Under the pieces are notes generated by a model. It was not told the DNA's origin. It searched no databases and saw only the letters and a list, made by a program, of their open reading frames with translations. DNA of 64,000 nucleotides from the NCBI RefSeq assembly GCF_003121585.1, contig NZ_QEOO01000022.1, positions 1-64,000 on the forward strand, read 5' to 3'. Within the stretch, counting starts at the first letter, position 1. The number at the start of each line of letters is the position of its first letter. This document shows positions 1-8,061 of the stretch, piece after piece. The position numbers and the translations under genes were made by a program. Origin of the DNA: Nocardioides speluncae. Its GTDB lineage: Bacteria > Actinomycetota > Actinomycetes > Propionibacteriales > Nocardioidaceae.

Positions 1-107
1 TCCTGCTCGGCGGCCTCACCGTGTCCATCGCCGCCGAACTCGAGAACGACGACGAGGGCCGCAAGCCGAGCCACGGCTCCAGCAACCACCAGCGCCTGGA
101 ACGATAG
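1..107 (+). CDS. C-terminus of an unidentified protein (cut by window edge)
   Basis: Reading frame from base 3 to a TAG at 105-107 encodes the last 34 residues of a protein whose start lies outside the window. A short hydrophobic stretch (LLGGLTVSIAAEL) is followed by a charged, Ser/His-rich tail ending HQRLER, which would fit a membrane protein with a cytoplasmic tail. Too little is present to name a family. Confidence 0.5.
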   Translation, partial: LLGGLTVSIAAELENDDEGRKPSHGSSNHQRLER

Positions 108-205
108 CCCGCACGGATGGCGACGATGATCAGTCGCCGCACTCCCGGTCCCGTAGCCGACCGGCACCAAGCGATCAACCGACGACCAAGAACCTCGGGA
201 CCAGA

Positions 206-1000
206 TCAACGGTGCGGCTGGTCCGGCACGACCTCGGAGCCAACGCGTCCCGATCGGGGTCTGCGCGGAAGCAGCGCGGGCACCCGGGAGGCGTAGTCCC
301 GGTAGGCCGCGCCGTACTGGCGGCGTAGGTCGGCCTCCTCGAAGAGGATGCCGACGCCGATGTAGCCGGAACCGGCAAGCGCGAACAGCAGGTGTCCCAC
401 GGACATGTGCGGCGTCACCCAGAAGGTGATCAGCAGGAAGAACATCATCGGGTGGCGCACCCACGCGTAGATCGACCCGACGGCGAGGGATGACGGTGCA
501 GGTGTGCGATCGCGCCGGAACCAGCCCGCCTGGCGAAGCCCCAGGAACTCGAAGTGACCGGTTGGCAGCGTCGAGGCGATCACGCCCAACCAGCTGACCA
601 GGTAGGTCGTCCACAGCACGGCCACCCAGGGCTGAGCGTCGACGTGCCAGACCGTCGCCGGCAACGACTGCCACTGCCAGAACACCAGAGCCAGGCAGCC
701 GCTGGCGACCAGCACGAACAGGCTGCGCTCCATCGGCGCTGGCACGAATCGGGCCAGCCGTGCTTTCACGCTCGGTCGCGCCGCCACAGAGTGATGTACG
801 GCGAACACCAGCAGCAGTGCCAGGTCAACCGCCACGGCCGCGGTACCCGACCGAGTGCCGGCCGTGTCGACGGTCGGCAGGAGACGGACGTCGGCGAGGA
901 AGACGATCCCCCACCCGGCCGACACCCAGAATGCGAGGTACGCGAACACGGAGAAGGCACGGATTGCCGTAGCGGCCCGGCGCGGGTACTGATCAGTCAC
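206..1000 (-). CDS. mddA: Methanethiol S-methyltransferase-like membrane methyltransferase (MddA family)
   Basis: A 264-residue protein with about five to six membrane segments, belonging to the NnrU / isoprenylcysteine carboxyl methyltransferase superfamily. The best fit is MddA, which methylates methanethiol to dimethylsulfide with S-adenosylmethionine. Seen in the sequence: AVHHSVAARP near residue 70, an ERSLFVLVAS segment, the signature VRHPMMF about residue 185 (SAM-binding RHP motif), and FEEADL plus YRDYASRVP near the end. Starts at GTG 1000. It stands alone, the next gene upstream (1085) being separated by 84 bases. The family call rests on motif recognition; substrate specificity is inferred. 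Another isoprenylcysteine-methyltransferase-type protein is the main alternative. Confidence 0.75.
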   Translation of the reverse strand: MTDQYPRRAATAIRAFSVFAYLAFWVSAGWGIVFLADVRLLPTVDTAGTRSGTAAVAVDLALLLVFAVHHSVAARPSVKARLARFVPAPMERSLFVLVASGCLALVFWQWQSLPATVWHVDAQPWVAVLWTTYLVSWLGVIASTLPTGHFEFLGLRQAGWFRRDRTPAPSSLAVGSIYAWVRHPMMFFLLITFWVTPHMSVGHLLFALAGSGYIGVGILFEEADLRRQYGAAYRDYASRVPALLPRRPRSGRVGSEVVPDQPHR

Positions 1001-1084
1001 GTGTCCGATCGTCCCCGCTCTCGCCGCGGCGGTCAGCCGTGGAACTACCGCACTTTCGAACGAGACCAGGACGGGACCGGCGAG

Positions 1085-2134
1085 TCAGTGCCGCGCCTGG
1101 CGGAGGGAGGCCATCCGATCCGGGCCGCCGGCTGTCACCCACGCCGCGATCTGGGCGCGCGACCGGAATCCGAGCCGGATGCGAATGCGTTCGACGTGGG
1201 ACTCAGCAGTGCGCTCGCTGACGCTGAGCCGGGCGGCGATCTCACGGTTGGTGAGGCCTTCGGTCACCAATGCGGCGACCTCGTGCTGACGTGGGGTCAG
1301 CGCCGATTCAACAGGCCGCTGGGCAGGCGGAAGCCCGAGAAAGCCACGAACACAGGTGGCGAGGCCTAGAGCATCGCCGATGTACGGCAGGTGGTCACGC
1401 CCAGCGAGCACCGCAAGGCTGGCGCTGGGGATGCCGGCGGCAAGCGCTTCCGCCTGGGCCAGCGGCGTGGCGCGGTCGCGCTCGCGGTGCACCACGAGCG
1501 TCGGAACGTCGACGGCACCCAGGAGGTCGGACACATCGATCCGATGCGCAAGCTCGAGCATCGCGCGGGCCCGTTCGGGGGTGGCTGCGGCCCGCTGGTA
1601 CTCCCGGAACGCCTCCCTGGTTGCCGTGTCTGCATCCGGAGCGAAGATCTCAGCGAGCAGATCAGAGCCGAGGCCCCAGTGCTGGGCGATCAGCCCGAGG
1701 AGATGCGCCCTGGTCTCCGGGGAGGTCAGATCGTGACCGCGCACCCAGCCGCCGTACAGCACCAGCCGGGTGACATCGTCCTGGTGCGACGCCGCCCACG
1801 CCACGGCAACAGGTGCCCCAAGAGACACACCCAACATCTCGTACCGGTCGGCCCCTACAGCAGCTGCGACCGCGTGCAGGGTCTCCAGCTCCAGCTCCAT
1901 CGAGGGGGCTCGGCTCGACGTCCCAGACAGCCCGCAGCCGGCCTTGTCGTACCGCACCAGCGTCCGATTCTTGGCCAGCATCTGGTAGAAGTCGCGCTCG
2001 TCCGGCAGCGCCCAGCTCAGTTCGAGATGGGTCAACCAGCCCGGCACATACATGAGAACGGGCCCCGATCCGACTACCCCATAAGCGATCTCGGTGCCAT
2101 CGGCCAGAGCCGTGGAATCGATGCGCTGCGGCAT
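1085..2134 (-). CDS. Alpha/beta hydrolase fused to a LuxR-type DNA-binding domain
   Basis: About 349 residues from ATG 2134; the frame is open further upstream but that part does not look coding. The N-terminal two thirds is an alpha/beta hydrolase with nucleophile elbow GVSLGA and a late acid/histidine region (VVHRERD, then GRDHLPY). The C-terminal 65 residues are a LuxR/GerE helix-turn-helix (LTPRQHEVAALVTEGLTNREIAARLSVSERT spans it). Such fusions are known in actinobacteria and are thought to sense a small ligand through the hydrolase fold. The thioesterase gene is 40 bases upstream on the same strand, so the two may be co-transcribed. Ligand and targets are unknown. Confidence 0.7.
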   Translation of the reverse strand: MPQRIDSTALADGTEIAYGVVGSGPVLMYVPGWLTHLELSWALPDERDFYQMLAKNRTLVRYDKAGCGLSGTSSRAPSMELELETLHAVAAAVGADRYEMLGVSLGAPVAVAWAASHQDDVTRLVLYGGWVRGHDLTSPETRAHLLGLIAQHWGLGSDLLAEIFAPDADTATREAFREYQRAAATPERARAMLELAHRIDVSDLLGAVDVPTLVVHRERDRATPLAQAEALAAGIPSASLAVLAGRDHLPYIGDALGLATCVRGFLGLPPAQRPVESALTPRQHEVAALVTEGLTNREIAARLSVSERTAESHVERIRIRLGFRSRAQIAAWVTAGGPDRMASLRQARH

Positions 2135-2174
2135 GGCCCCATTCTGCACGGCTGCTCCGCGTACGCCGGGCGAC

Positions 2175-2663
2175 CTACGCACGGCCAACACTCGGAACAA
2201 CGGACGGGTCACCACTGGTCGGTCTGCGGATGACGGCCATGGTGCAGCGGGAGACACAGATCAGTTGGCCTTCATCGTCGCTGATCCGAACCTCCCAGAC
2301 CTGGGTCCGACGGCCGAGGGCAATCGGTCGGGCAGTGCCGGTCACCCATCCGGAAGAAGCAGGCCGAAGGTGGTTGGCATTGATCTCCATCCCGACACAG
2401 GTGGCTTCGTTGGGGTCGACAGTGAGGGTCGCCGCCCAGCTGGTAAGGGTCTCTGCCAGCGCCACCGACGCTCCGCCATGGAGGAGCCCGAGTGGCTGAC
2501 GGGTGCGGTCGTCGACCGGCATCCGCGCCTTCAGATAGTCCTCACCGACCTCGACGAACTCGATGCCGAGGTGGCCGATCAGACTCCGCCGCGATAGCTC
2601 GTTTGCGCTGGACAGCGACGGCACATCTTTCCAGATGCGCTCGGTTGACTGGGCGACGTTCAT
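2175..2663 (-). CDS. Hotdog-fold acyl-CoA thioesterase (PaaI/MenI type)
   Basis: About 162 residues from ATG 2663, chosen because AGGAAGGG lies 5-6 bases upstream; the frame stays open further upstream without coding character. The sequence shows the hotdog signature LGLLHGGASVALAETLTSWAA (roughly residues 60-80) with the HGG motif and the acidic residue used in acyl-CoA hydrolysis, then CVGMEINANHLRPA and a beta-strand end LICVSRCTMAVI. Proteins of this type hydrolyse aromatic or 1,4-dihydroxy-2-naphthoyl-CoA thioesters, but the substrate cannot be read here. It precedes the hydrolase-LuxR gene on the same strand. Confidence 0.75.
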   Translation of the reverse strand: MNVAQSTERIWKDVPSLSSANELSRRSLIGHLGIEFVEVGEDYLKARMPVDDRTRQPLGLLHGGASVALAETLTSWAATLTVDPNEATCVGMEINANHLRPASSGWVTGTARPIALGRRTQVWEVRISDDEGQLICVSRCTMAVIRRPTSGDPSVVPSVGRA

Positions 2664-2817
2664 GGAAACCCTTCCTGTCGTTGTTCCGGCGACGTGACCT
2701 CCAGCGTGGGTGGCGGGGACTCTCCTTGTCAGGAGGGGAACTACCGCACTTCCCGTGGCGGCTGCGTCGTCGAGGTCCGTCACGCGGTCGGGGCAGTGCG
2801 TCCTGGCTGCACCCGGG

Positions 2818-3504
2818 CTAGGGCAGCACTGTGTCGGTCCACCAGACGTGCCACTGCTTGGTCAGCTCCGTGTGACGGCTCTCGTCGATCGCGTACAGGC
2901 TGAGCAGCGCCATCGACGCATGGCTGGTCGGGTTGTGGCTGAGGACCAGAAGACCGTCGTTCCAGCCGTTCACTGTGAGGCCTAGCTGATGCTCCGAGCG
3001 GTACCAGACCTGGCCGGTCGCGGTCTCGCCCGGGAGGTCCAGCTCGTACTTGTCGCCGGGAGACAGCTCAGCGATAGCTAGCGCGGACAGCGGTGAGGTT
3101 GTGGCTGTGCCGGATAGGAAGACGGTCCGGCGGACGTCGTGCGGGTGCCGTTCGACCGCGAACCGCAGCTGGTTCATGAAGGTGATCCAGCCCTCGGTGA
3201 TGTCGTCGTAGTAGCTCGCCCAGTCAGGGTCATCGCCGCGAGGCGCACGGGTGAGGGTGACCCGGGTGCCGCCCTCGACCTGCGCCAGCTCGACGCGGTC
3301 GCCGCCATTGAGGGCGACCGCGCGTTCGCCGACAGTGACGTCGGTGAAGTAGATCAGGTCGATCTCCTGGTCGAGGCTGCCGTCCGGTCCGCCGGTGAAC
3401 TCCCAGCCGTGCCAGTGGCGGATCTTGTCCTTGTCCCGGAGCGCGGCCCAGACGGTGTCGACCGGCGCGGCCACGGTGACCTGGATCGTTGGGGTGTCAG
3501 TCAT
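2818..3504 (-). CDS. SRPBCC (AHSA1/START-like) domain protein
   Basis: 228 residues. The first 140 are a START/AHSA1-like fold opening with IQVTVAAPVDTVWAALRDKDKIRHWHGWEF, the standard SRPBCC beginning, and ending in the C-terminal helix GWITFMNQLRFAVERH. A second, smaller SRPBCC-like half follows (SPLSALAIAELSPGD... onwards, ending WWTDTVLP). It overlaps the upstream ArsR-type regulator gene by 8 bases (3497-3504), so the two are translationally coupled. Pairs of ArsR-type regulator plus AHSA1 protein are very common; the ligand or activity is usually unknown. Confidence 0.75.
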   Translation of the reverse strand: MTDTPTIQVTVAAPVDTVWAALRDKDKIRHWHGWEFTGGPDGSLDQEIDLIYFTDVTVGERAVALNGGDRVELAQVEGGTRVTLTRAPRGDDPDWASYYDDITEGWITFMNQLRFAVERHPHDVRRTVFLSGTATTSPLSALAIAELSPGDKYELDLPGETATGQVWYRSEHQLGLTVNGWNDGLLVLSHNPTSHASMALLSLYAIDESRHTELTKQWHVWWTDTVLP

Positions 3505-4078
3505 CGGTTTCTCCTTCGGTGGTTGGTTTCCGCGGCGCCGGGTGGCCGCCCGCGATCAGTCGGAAGGGGCGGCCGCCGGGGGAATCGAACGTCTCCACGG
3601 TCTGGCGGACCGCCTCGGTGAGCGCTTCGGTGAACCGGTGGAGATCACCTGGTTCGGCGAACCGGACCTCGGCTTCGACCGTGAAGGTCAGCAACCGCTG
3701 CCCGGCCTCGCCGGCCCTGGTCTGCATCCGCGCGACGTCACGCACGGTCCCGGCGGCCACCTCGATCAGATGCTCCGCCGCGTACTGGTCCTGGACCGCT
3801 TCGGGCGCTCGACCCATCACCCCCGGATCGACTACGAGCGTGGCGTCCGAGGCGCGCAGTACCCGCTCAGTGAACCCGCGTCGCTGCCGCTCTTCGACCA
3901 GCTCGACCAGCCCGGCCTTCTCCAGCTCCTTGAGGTGGTAATTCACCCGCTGCCGGGGCAGGTCCAGCTCCTCGGCCAGCCGGCTCGCCGAGGACGGTTC
4001 ACGCAAGAGCTCGAGCAGCCGCCGCCGGATCGGCGACAGCGCCACCCGGACCTGGTCGGGCTCGTCGAGGTACTTCAT
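3497..4078 (-). CDS. ArsR-type winged-helix transcriptional regulator
   Basis: 193 residues. The winged helix is within the first 75: VALSPIRRRLLELLREPSSASRLAEELDLPRQRVNYHLKELEKAGLVEL contains the recognition helix PRQRVNYHLKEL. The remainder looks like a ligand-sensing or SRPBCC-partner domain (LLTFTVEAEVRFAEPGDLHRF). No cysteine metal site is visible, so metal sensing is unlikely. It begins 5 bases from a perfect 18-bp inverted repeat (4084-4127) that is very probably its own operator, and no clear Shine-Dalgarno sequence precedes ATG 4078, so the message may be leaderless. Followed by the coupled SRPBCC gene. Confidence 0.75.
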   Translation of the reverse strand: MKYLDEPDQVRVALSPIRRRLLELLREPSSASRLAEELDLPRQRVNYHLKELEKAGLVELVEERQRRGFTERVLRASDATLVVDPGVMGRAPEAVQDQYAAEHLIEVAAGTVRDVARMQTRAGEAGQRLLTFTVEAEVRFAEPGDLHRFTEALTEAVRQTVETFDSPGGRPFRLIAGGHPAPRKPTTEGETDD

Positions 4079-4083
4079 GTCGA

Positions 4084-4127
4084 CCAGCCTGCCTATTGAC
4101 AGGAAAATTTGTCAATAGGCAGGCTGG
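4084..4127. promoter_or_regulatory. Perfect 18-bp inverted repeat: probable operator/promoter of the ArsR-type gene
   Basis: Left arm 4084-4101 and right arm 4110-4127 are exact reverse complements around the 8-base centre GGAAAATT. The minus strand reads TTGACA inside the arm, a consensus -35 hexamer, ending only 5 bases before ATG 4078. The location directly upstream of a winged-helix regulator, and the AT-rich centre in very GC-rich DNA, argue for an autoregulatory operator. It could additionally terminate transcripts arriving from chrA, whose stop codon is 16 bases away. Confidence 0.7.
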
Positions 4128-4143
4128 CTCCGGGGCGGCCGGA

Positions 4144-5535
4144 TCAGGTGATCAGCCCGGCCAGGTAGAGCGCCATGCCGATCAGTGCGCAGAGGCCGAG
4201 GGTGCGCAGCGGAGTCCAGCCCAGCCGGAACATCGCTGCCAGGGCGACGCCGGTGATGGCGAAGGCGGTCGGGTCCCAGGCGGTCAGCACCGGCACCTCG
4301 ATATGGACCGGACCCCGGTCGACGGTGTCTTGGCGGTCGAACAGGTTGTGTAGAGCGAAGAAGACCGCGAGGTTGGCGATGACACCCACCACCGCCGCTG
4401 TGATGCCAGCCAGGGCGGCGGTCAGGTGCCGGTTGTGCCGCAGTCGTTCCACGTAGGGCGCGCCGAGCAGGATGAACAGGAAGCAGGGCACGAAGGTGAC
4501 CCAGGTTGCCAGCAGTGAGGCGAGAACGGCTGCGAACCACGGGTCGAGCGAGCCGGGGTTGCGGTACGCGCCAACGAACGCGACGAACTGCACCACCATG
4601 ATCAACGGCCCCGGCGTGGTCTCCGCGAGCGCAAGGCCGCGCACCATCTCGCCGGGAGCCAGCCAGCCGTAGACGTTCACGGCCTGCTGGGCTACGTAGG
4701 CGAGTACGGCGTACGCGCCGCCGAAGGTGACGACCGCCGCACCCGAGAAGAACAGGCCCTGGTCGACGAAGACGTCGGTGGAGGTGATGAAAACCGCGAC
4801 GGCGAGCACCGGGGTGAACCACAAGGCCAGCCCAAGAGCAATGATGGTGAGGGATCGGCGTCGCGAGGGCAGCTCGTGATGCAGCGCCTCATCGCTGATG
4901 AGCGGGGCTGGTCCGTCGGCGGCGGCGTGCCCTTTCAGGGTGGCGAGTTCGGGGATCCGGCGGCTGAGCAGCCAGCCGACCAGCCCGGCGCCGAAGACCA
5001 CCACCGGGAACGGCACCGCGAACACGGTCAGAGCCAGGAACGCACCCACTGCGAGCGCCATCAGCCCCGGGTGGCTCAGCGAGCGCTTGGCCACCCGGTG
5101 TACCGCTTGGACAACGATGGCGATAACCGCGGGGGCGACGCCGGCGAACAGCGCCGACACTACGTCGGTCTCGCCGAACCGCACGTAGATCGCCGAAAGA
5201 GCCAGCAGCGCCACCACACCGGGCAGCACGAACAGGCCGCCCGCGATCAGACCACCTCGGGTGCCATTGAGCAGCCAGCCGGTGTAGATGGCCAGCTGCT
5301 GTGCCTCAGGGCCGGGCAGCAGCATGCAGTAGTTGAGTGCGTGCATGAACCGCTGCTGACCGATCCAGCGCTTCTCATCGACCAGCTTGTGCTGCATCAC
5401 CGCGATCTGCCCGGCCGGACCTCCAAAGGTCTGCAACGAGATCGCGAACCACGCCCGGCTCGCCTCCCCCAGCGGGATCACATCACCACCGGACAGCGGG
5501 CCGGCGGGCCGATGCGCAGGGGGCTCGGCGGTCAT
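4144..5535 (-). CDS. chrA: Chromate ion transporter ChrA (two-domain form)
   Basis: About 463 residues from ATG 5535 (preceded by AAGAGGAA). It has the two-domain architecture of long-chain CHR proteins: two homologous halves, each opening with a conserved amphipathic segment. These are FAISLQTFGGPAGQIAVMQ with LLPGPEAQQLAIYTGWL in the N-terminal half, and FSGAAVVTFGGAYAVLAYV with LAETTPGPLIMVVQFVAF in the C-terminal half. About ten membrane helices are predicted by eye. Members export chromate from the cytoplasm. The protein is full length. The downstream ArsR-type gene on the same strand has its own promoter-like palindrome and is not clearly linked to chromate. Confidence 0.9.
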   Translation of the reverse strand: MTAEPPAHRPAGPLSGGDVIPLGEASRAWFAISLQTFGGPAGQIAVMQHKLVDEKRWIGQQRFMHALNYCMLLPGPEAQQLAIYTGWLLNGTRGGLIAGGLFVLPGVVALLALSAIYVRFGETDVVSALFAGVAPAVIAIVVQAVHRVAKRSLSHPGLMALAVGAFLALTVFAVPFPVVVFGAGLVGWLLSRRIPELATLKGHAAADGPAPLISDEALHHELPSRRRSLTIIALGLALWFTPVLAVAVFITSTDVFVDQGLFFSGAAVVTFGGAYAVLAYVAQQAVNVYGWLAPGEMVRGLALAETTPGPLIMVVQFVAFVGAYRNPGSLDPWFAAVLASLLATWVTFVPCFLFILLGAPYVERLRHNRHLTAALAGITAAVVGVIANLAVFFALHNLFDRQDTVDRGPVHIEVPVLTAWDPTAFAITGVALAAMFRLGWTPLRTLGLCALIGMALYLAGLIT

Positions 5536-5661
5536 CAGGTTCCTCTTCCCAGGGTGGCCGGCGTAGCGCGAGCTGACCGGCTCGGCTGACGGACCCTCAT
5601 CGTTGCGCATCCCGGTACGGCGAGATCGGCCGGGCCTCAGCCGGCGTGATCGCGACCGCGC

Positions 5662-6894
5662 TCAGTTCGCGGCGGCCTCGTCGCGTTTACGGGATAGGAA
5701 CCCGACGTCCTTGTCGGTCGTCGCCAGTTCGGCGGCACGGTCGTAGGCCTCGGCTGCCTCGGCTGCCCGTCCAAGCCTCTCCAGAAGCGTCGCCCGCGCA
5801 GCGTGGAGCAGGTGGTAGCCGTCGAGCTCAACTGCCACGGCATCCAGGAGGCCGAGGCCGGCCGCGGGCCCTTCGGTTTCAGCCACGGCGATGGCGCGGT
5901 TCATGGCGACCACCTGTGTCGGCATGACCAGCAGCAACCGGTCGTAAAGCCTGACGATGGCGGGCCAGTCGGTGTCTTCGAAGGTCGGTGCCGCGCAGTG
6001 GACGCCCTGGATTGCGGCCTGGAGCTGGAAAGGACCCATCCGTGCCCGTTGCATACACGCCAGCACCAGGTCGTGCCCCTCCTCGATCAATCCGCGGTCC
6101 CAAAGCGAGCGGTCCTGGTCGCGCAGCAGTACGACGTCACCGCCGTGCCGAGCCGGCACCCTGGCCTCACACAGCAGCATCAGGGCGAGCAGGCCGACCG
6201 CCTCCGGCTCGTCGGGCATCAGCGCGACCAGCAGCCGCGCCAACCGGATCGACTCGCCTCGCAGGTCGCCGCGTTCGTCGGCGTCGTCCGCGCCGGCGGT
6301 GTAGATGAGGTAGAGCACCGACAGCACGGCCCTCAGCCGCGCCGGGAGCTCGGCGTCGCTGGGCACGCGGTAAGGAATGCGCGCCGCGGCAATCTTGTAC
6401 TTGGCTCGTACCAGGCGCTTGGACATGGACGCCCCGTTCACCAGGAAGGCACGCGCGACCTCTGCCGGCGACAGCCCGCCGATCAGGCGGAGCGTGAGGG
6501 CCACTTGGTGCTCCACCCTGATCGCCGGGTGGCAGCAGGTGAAGATGAGCCGAAGCTGGTCGTCGCGCATCAGACCGAGGTCCTCCCCCGGCGCTTGGGT
6601 GGGTTCGCCGGCCGGCTGGGTGGCCGCGATCTGCTGATGCAGTTCTCGGCCACGCTCGCCGCGTCGTACGGCGTCGATCGCGCGGTGGCGGGCAGTCACT
6701 ACGATCCAGCCCGCGGGATTGTCCGGAATCCCGTCTCGCGGCCACCGCTGCATCGCCGCGACGAACGCGTCCTGGACGGCATCCTCGGCCAGCGAGATGT
6801 CGCCGAAGACGCGGACCAGCGTCGCCACTGCCCGACCGTGGGCTTGGCGGAACGCGCTCTCGACATCGTCCATCGGCCGGGGTCCGGCTGTCAT
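5662..6894 (-). CDS. ECF RNA polymerase sigma factor with long C-terminal extension (DUF6596 / ECF42-like)
   Basis: About 410 residues from ATG 6894 (a second ATG lies at 6873). The sigma-2 region is VFGDISLAEDAVQDAFVAAMQRWP, the sigma-4 region is RLIGGLSPAEVARAFLVNGASMSKRLVRAKYKI, and a C-terminal region of some 200 residues has repeated helices and a PYRVPSDAELPARLRAVLSVLYLIYTAG motif typical of the DUF6596 / ECF42 group. In that group the sigma factor sits next to YCII/DGPF-domain proteins, as here: a frameshifted YCII gene lies directly upstream, its stop 4 bases from this start. No anti-sigma factor is seen; the C-terminal extension is thought to control activity. Confidence 0.85.
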   Translation of the reverse strand: MTAGPRPMDDVESAFRQAHGRAVATLVRVFGDISLAEDAVQDAFVAAMQRWPRDGIPDNPAGWIVVTARHRAIDAVRRGERGRELHQQIAATQPAGEPTQAPGEDLGLMRDDQLRLIFTCCHPAIRVEHQVALTLRLIGGLSPAEVARAFLVNGASMSKRLVRAKYKIAAARIPYRVPSDAELPARLRAVLSVLYLIYTAGADDADERGDLRGESIRLARLLVALMPDEPEAVGLLALMLLCEARVPARHGGDVVLLRDQDRSLWDRGLIEEGHDLVLACMQRARMGPFQLQAAIQGVHCAAPTFEDTDWPAIVRLYDRLLLVMPTQVVAMNRAIAVAETEGPAAGLGLLDAVAVELDGYHLLHAARATLLERLGRAAEAAEAYDRAAELATTDKDVGFLSRKRDEAAAN

Positions 6895-6898
6895 ACGG

Positions 6899-7277
6899 CT
6901 ACGGCGCCGGGATCCGGCCAGTGGCTCGGAACGGACGCACCTCGATCGCGTGGTTGGTCGCTTCCACGACCTTGCTGGCCCAGTCCAGAGCCTCATCGAG
7001 ATTCTCGGCGTTGATGATGTAGAAGCCGCCGATGTGTTTCCTTGGCCTCCACGAACGGGCCGTCGGTCGTCACCTTGTCGAGGCCGGTCCCCCCGCTCAC
7101 CACGGTCGCGGCGTCCGGACCGTGAAGAGCGCCGCCGAACACGAACGCGCCCGCGGTGTCCATCTCCTCCTCGAGCGCGATCACCCGGGCCATGAACGAA
7201 TGCATCTCCTCCGGTGTCGTGGGTGCGCCGGCGACGCTGCCTTCCACGTCGTACACGGACAGCAGGTACTGGTTCAT
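6899..7277 (-). pseudogene. YCII-related (DGPF-domain) protein, frameshifted
   Basis: From ATG 7277 (preceded by GAGGAG) the frame encodes MNQYLLSVYDVEG and, later, KVTTDGPFVEAKE, the YCII/DGPF signature, then breaks into RRLLHHQRRESR and stops. Removing one base from the TTT run at 7037-7039 restores a typical family ending (HIGGFYIINAENLDEALDWA, then an EVRPFRATGRIPAP tail) with a stop at 6899-6901. So the gene is full length apart from one inserted base. YCII genes accompany ECF42-type sigma factors, and the restored stop lies 4 bases before that gene. It is either a recent inactivation or a sequencing error. Confidence 0.8.
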
Positions 7278-7453
7278 CTGGACTCCTCGCCTCGGTGACG
7301 CGGGCGCTTCCCGCTCCAACCTACTGACGAACGGGCGGCGGCGATCAGGACACCGACGCCGCACCAAAGCCAACGACCGGACTCGGCATCCGTAAGCAGA
7401 TCGTCACCATCGGCGCCGCACGAGTCCGGATACGAGGGTGAAGACTGCGAGTC

Positions 7454-8005
7454 ATGATCATCCGACTCTGTGCGCTGGCGCTCGGTCTCACACTGCTGGC
7501 CGCCTGCGGCGAAGATCCGGAGTCCGCGACCAACCAGGCGGACCCGACCGCCAGCGACGGCGCCGGCACGCCGACCATCAGCCAGCCACCGAGCACCCCG
7601 ACGACGGCACCGCCTGAAAGCCCGCCGCAGGCCAGCGGTCCATCCGGGCCGCGGATTGTGGTGGAGGACAGCGAGTTCGGGTCGATGCTGTTCGACGGCG
7701 GGGGTCAGGCGATCTACCTGTTCGACGTGGAGTCCACCAGCAAACCGGCCTGCTACGACGCCTGCGCGGAGGCCTGGCCGCCCGTCCTGACCGAGGGCAA
7801 GCCGGTGGCCGGCGCCGGCGTCCGGGCCCCCCTGCTCGGCACCACCAAGCGCACCGACGGCACCGTCCAGGTGACCTACAACGACCACCCGCTCTACTAC
7901 TACGCCCACGAAGGCAGGGGCGAGGTGAAGTGCCACGACGTGTTCTTGAACGGCGGCAACTGGTACGTCGTACAGCCGAACGGCGACGCCGCACCGCCCG
8001 GCTAA
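7454..8005 (+). CDS. Lipoprotein with Lipoprotein_15 (secreted Y-x4-D) repeats
   Basis: 183 residues. The signal peptide ends in the lipobox LLAAC (Cys about residue 18), so the protein is anchored to the outer face of the membrane. A Pro/Thr/Ser-rich linker of about 45 residues follows, then two copies of the short secreted repeat: GGGQAIYLFDVESTSKPACYDACAEAWPPV and DHPLYYYAHEGRGEVKCHDVFLNGGNWYVV. Proteins with this domain are widespread in actinobacteria; some are proposed to have haem or redox roles, but function is unproven. The gene stands alone, divergent from the YCII/sigma pair. Confidence 0.8.
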   Translation: MIIRLCALALGLTLLAACGEDPESATNQADPTASDGAGTPTISQPPSTPTTAPPESPPQASGPSGPRIVVEDSEFGSMLFDGGGQAIYLFDVESTSKPACYDACAEAWPPVLTEGKPVAGAGVRAPLLGTTKRTDGTVQVTYNDHPLYYYAHEGRGEVKCHDVFLNGGNWYVVQPNGDAAPPG

Positions 8006-8061
8006 CCTCGGAGATTGCCTGTTCGGGCTCAGTCTGTTCGGGCCCCGCCTAGACTCAGGTC

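Noticed and set aside
1041..2751. 15-base string GGAACTACCGCACTT occurs at 1041-1055 and 2737-2751, upstream of two minus-strand genes, like a shared promoter element.
   Set aside because: Thirteen of the 15 bases also occur at 54559-54571 inside a coding region, and the distances to the two start codons differ (41 and 74 bases). Two copies are too few to call a motif.
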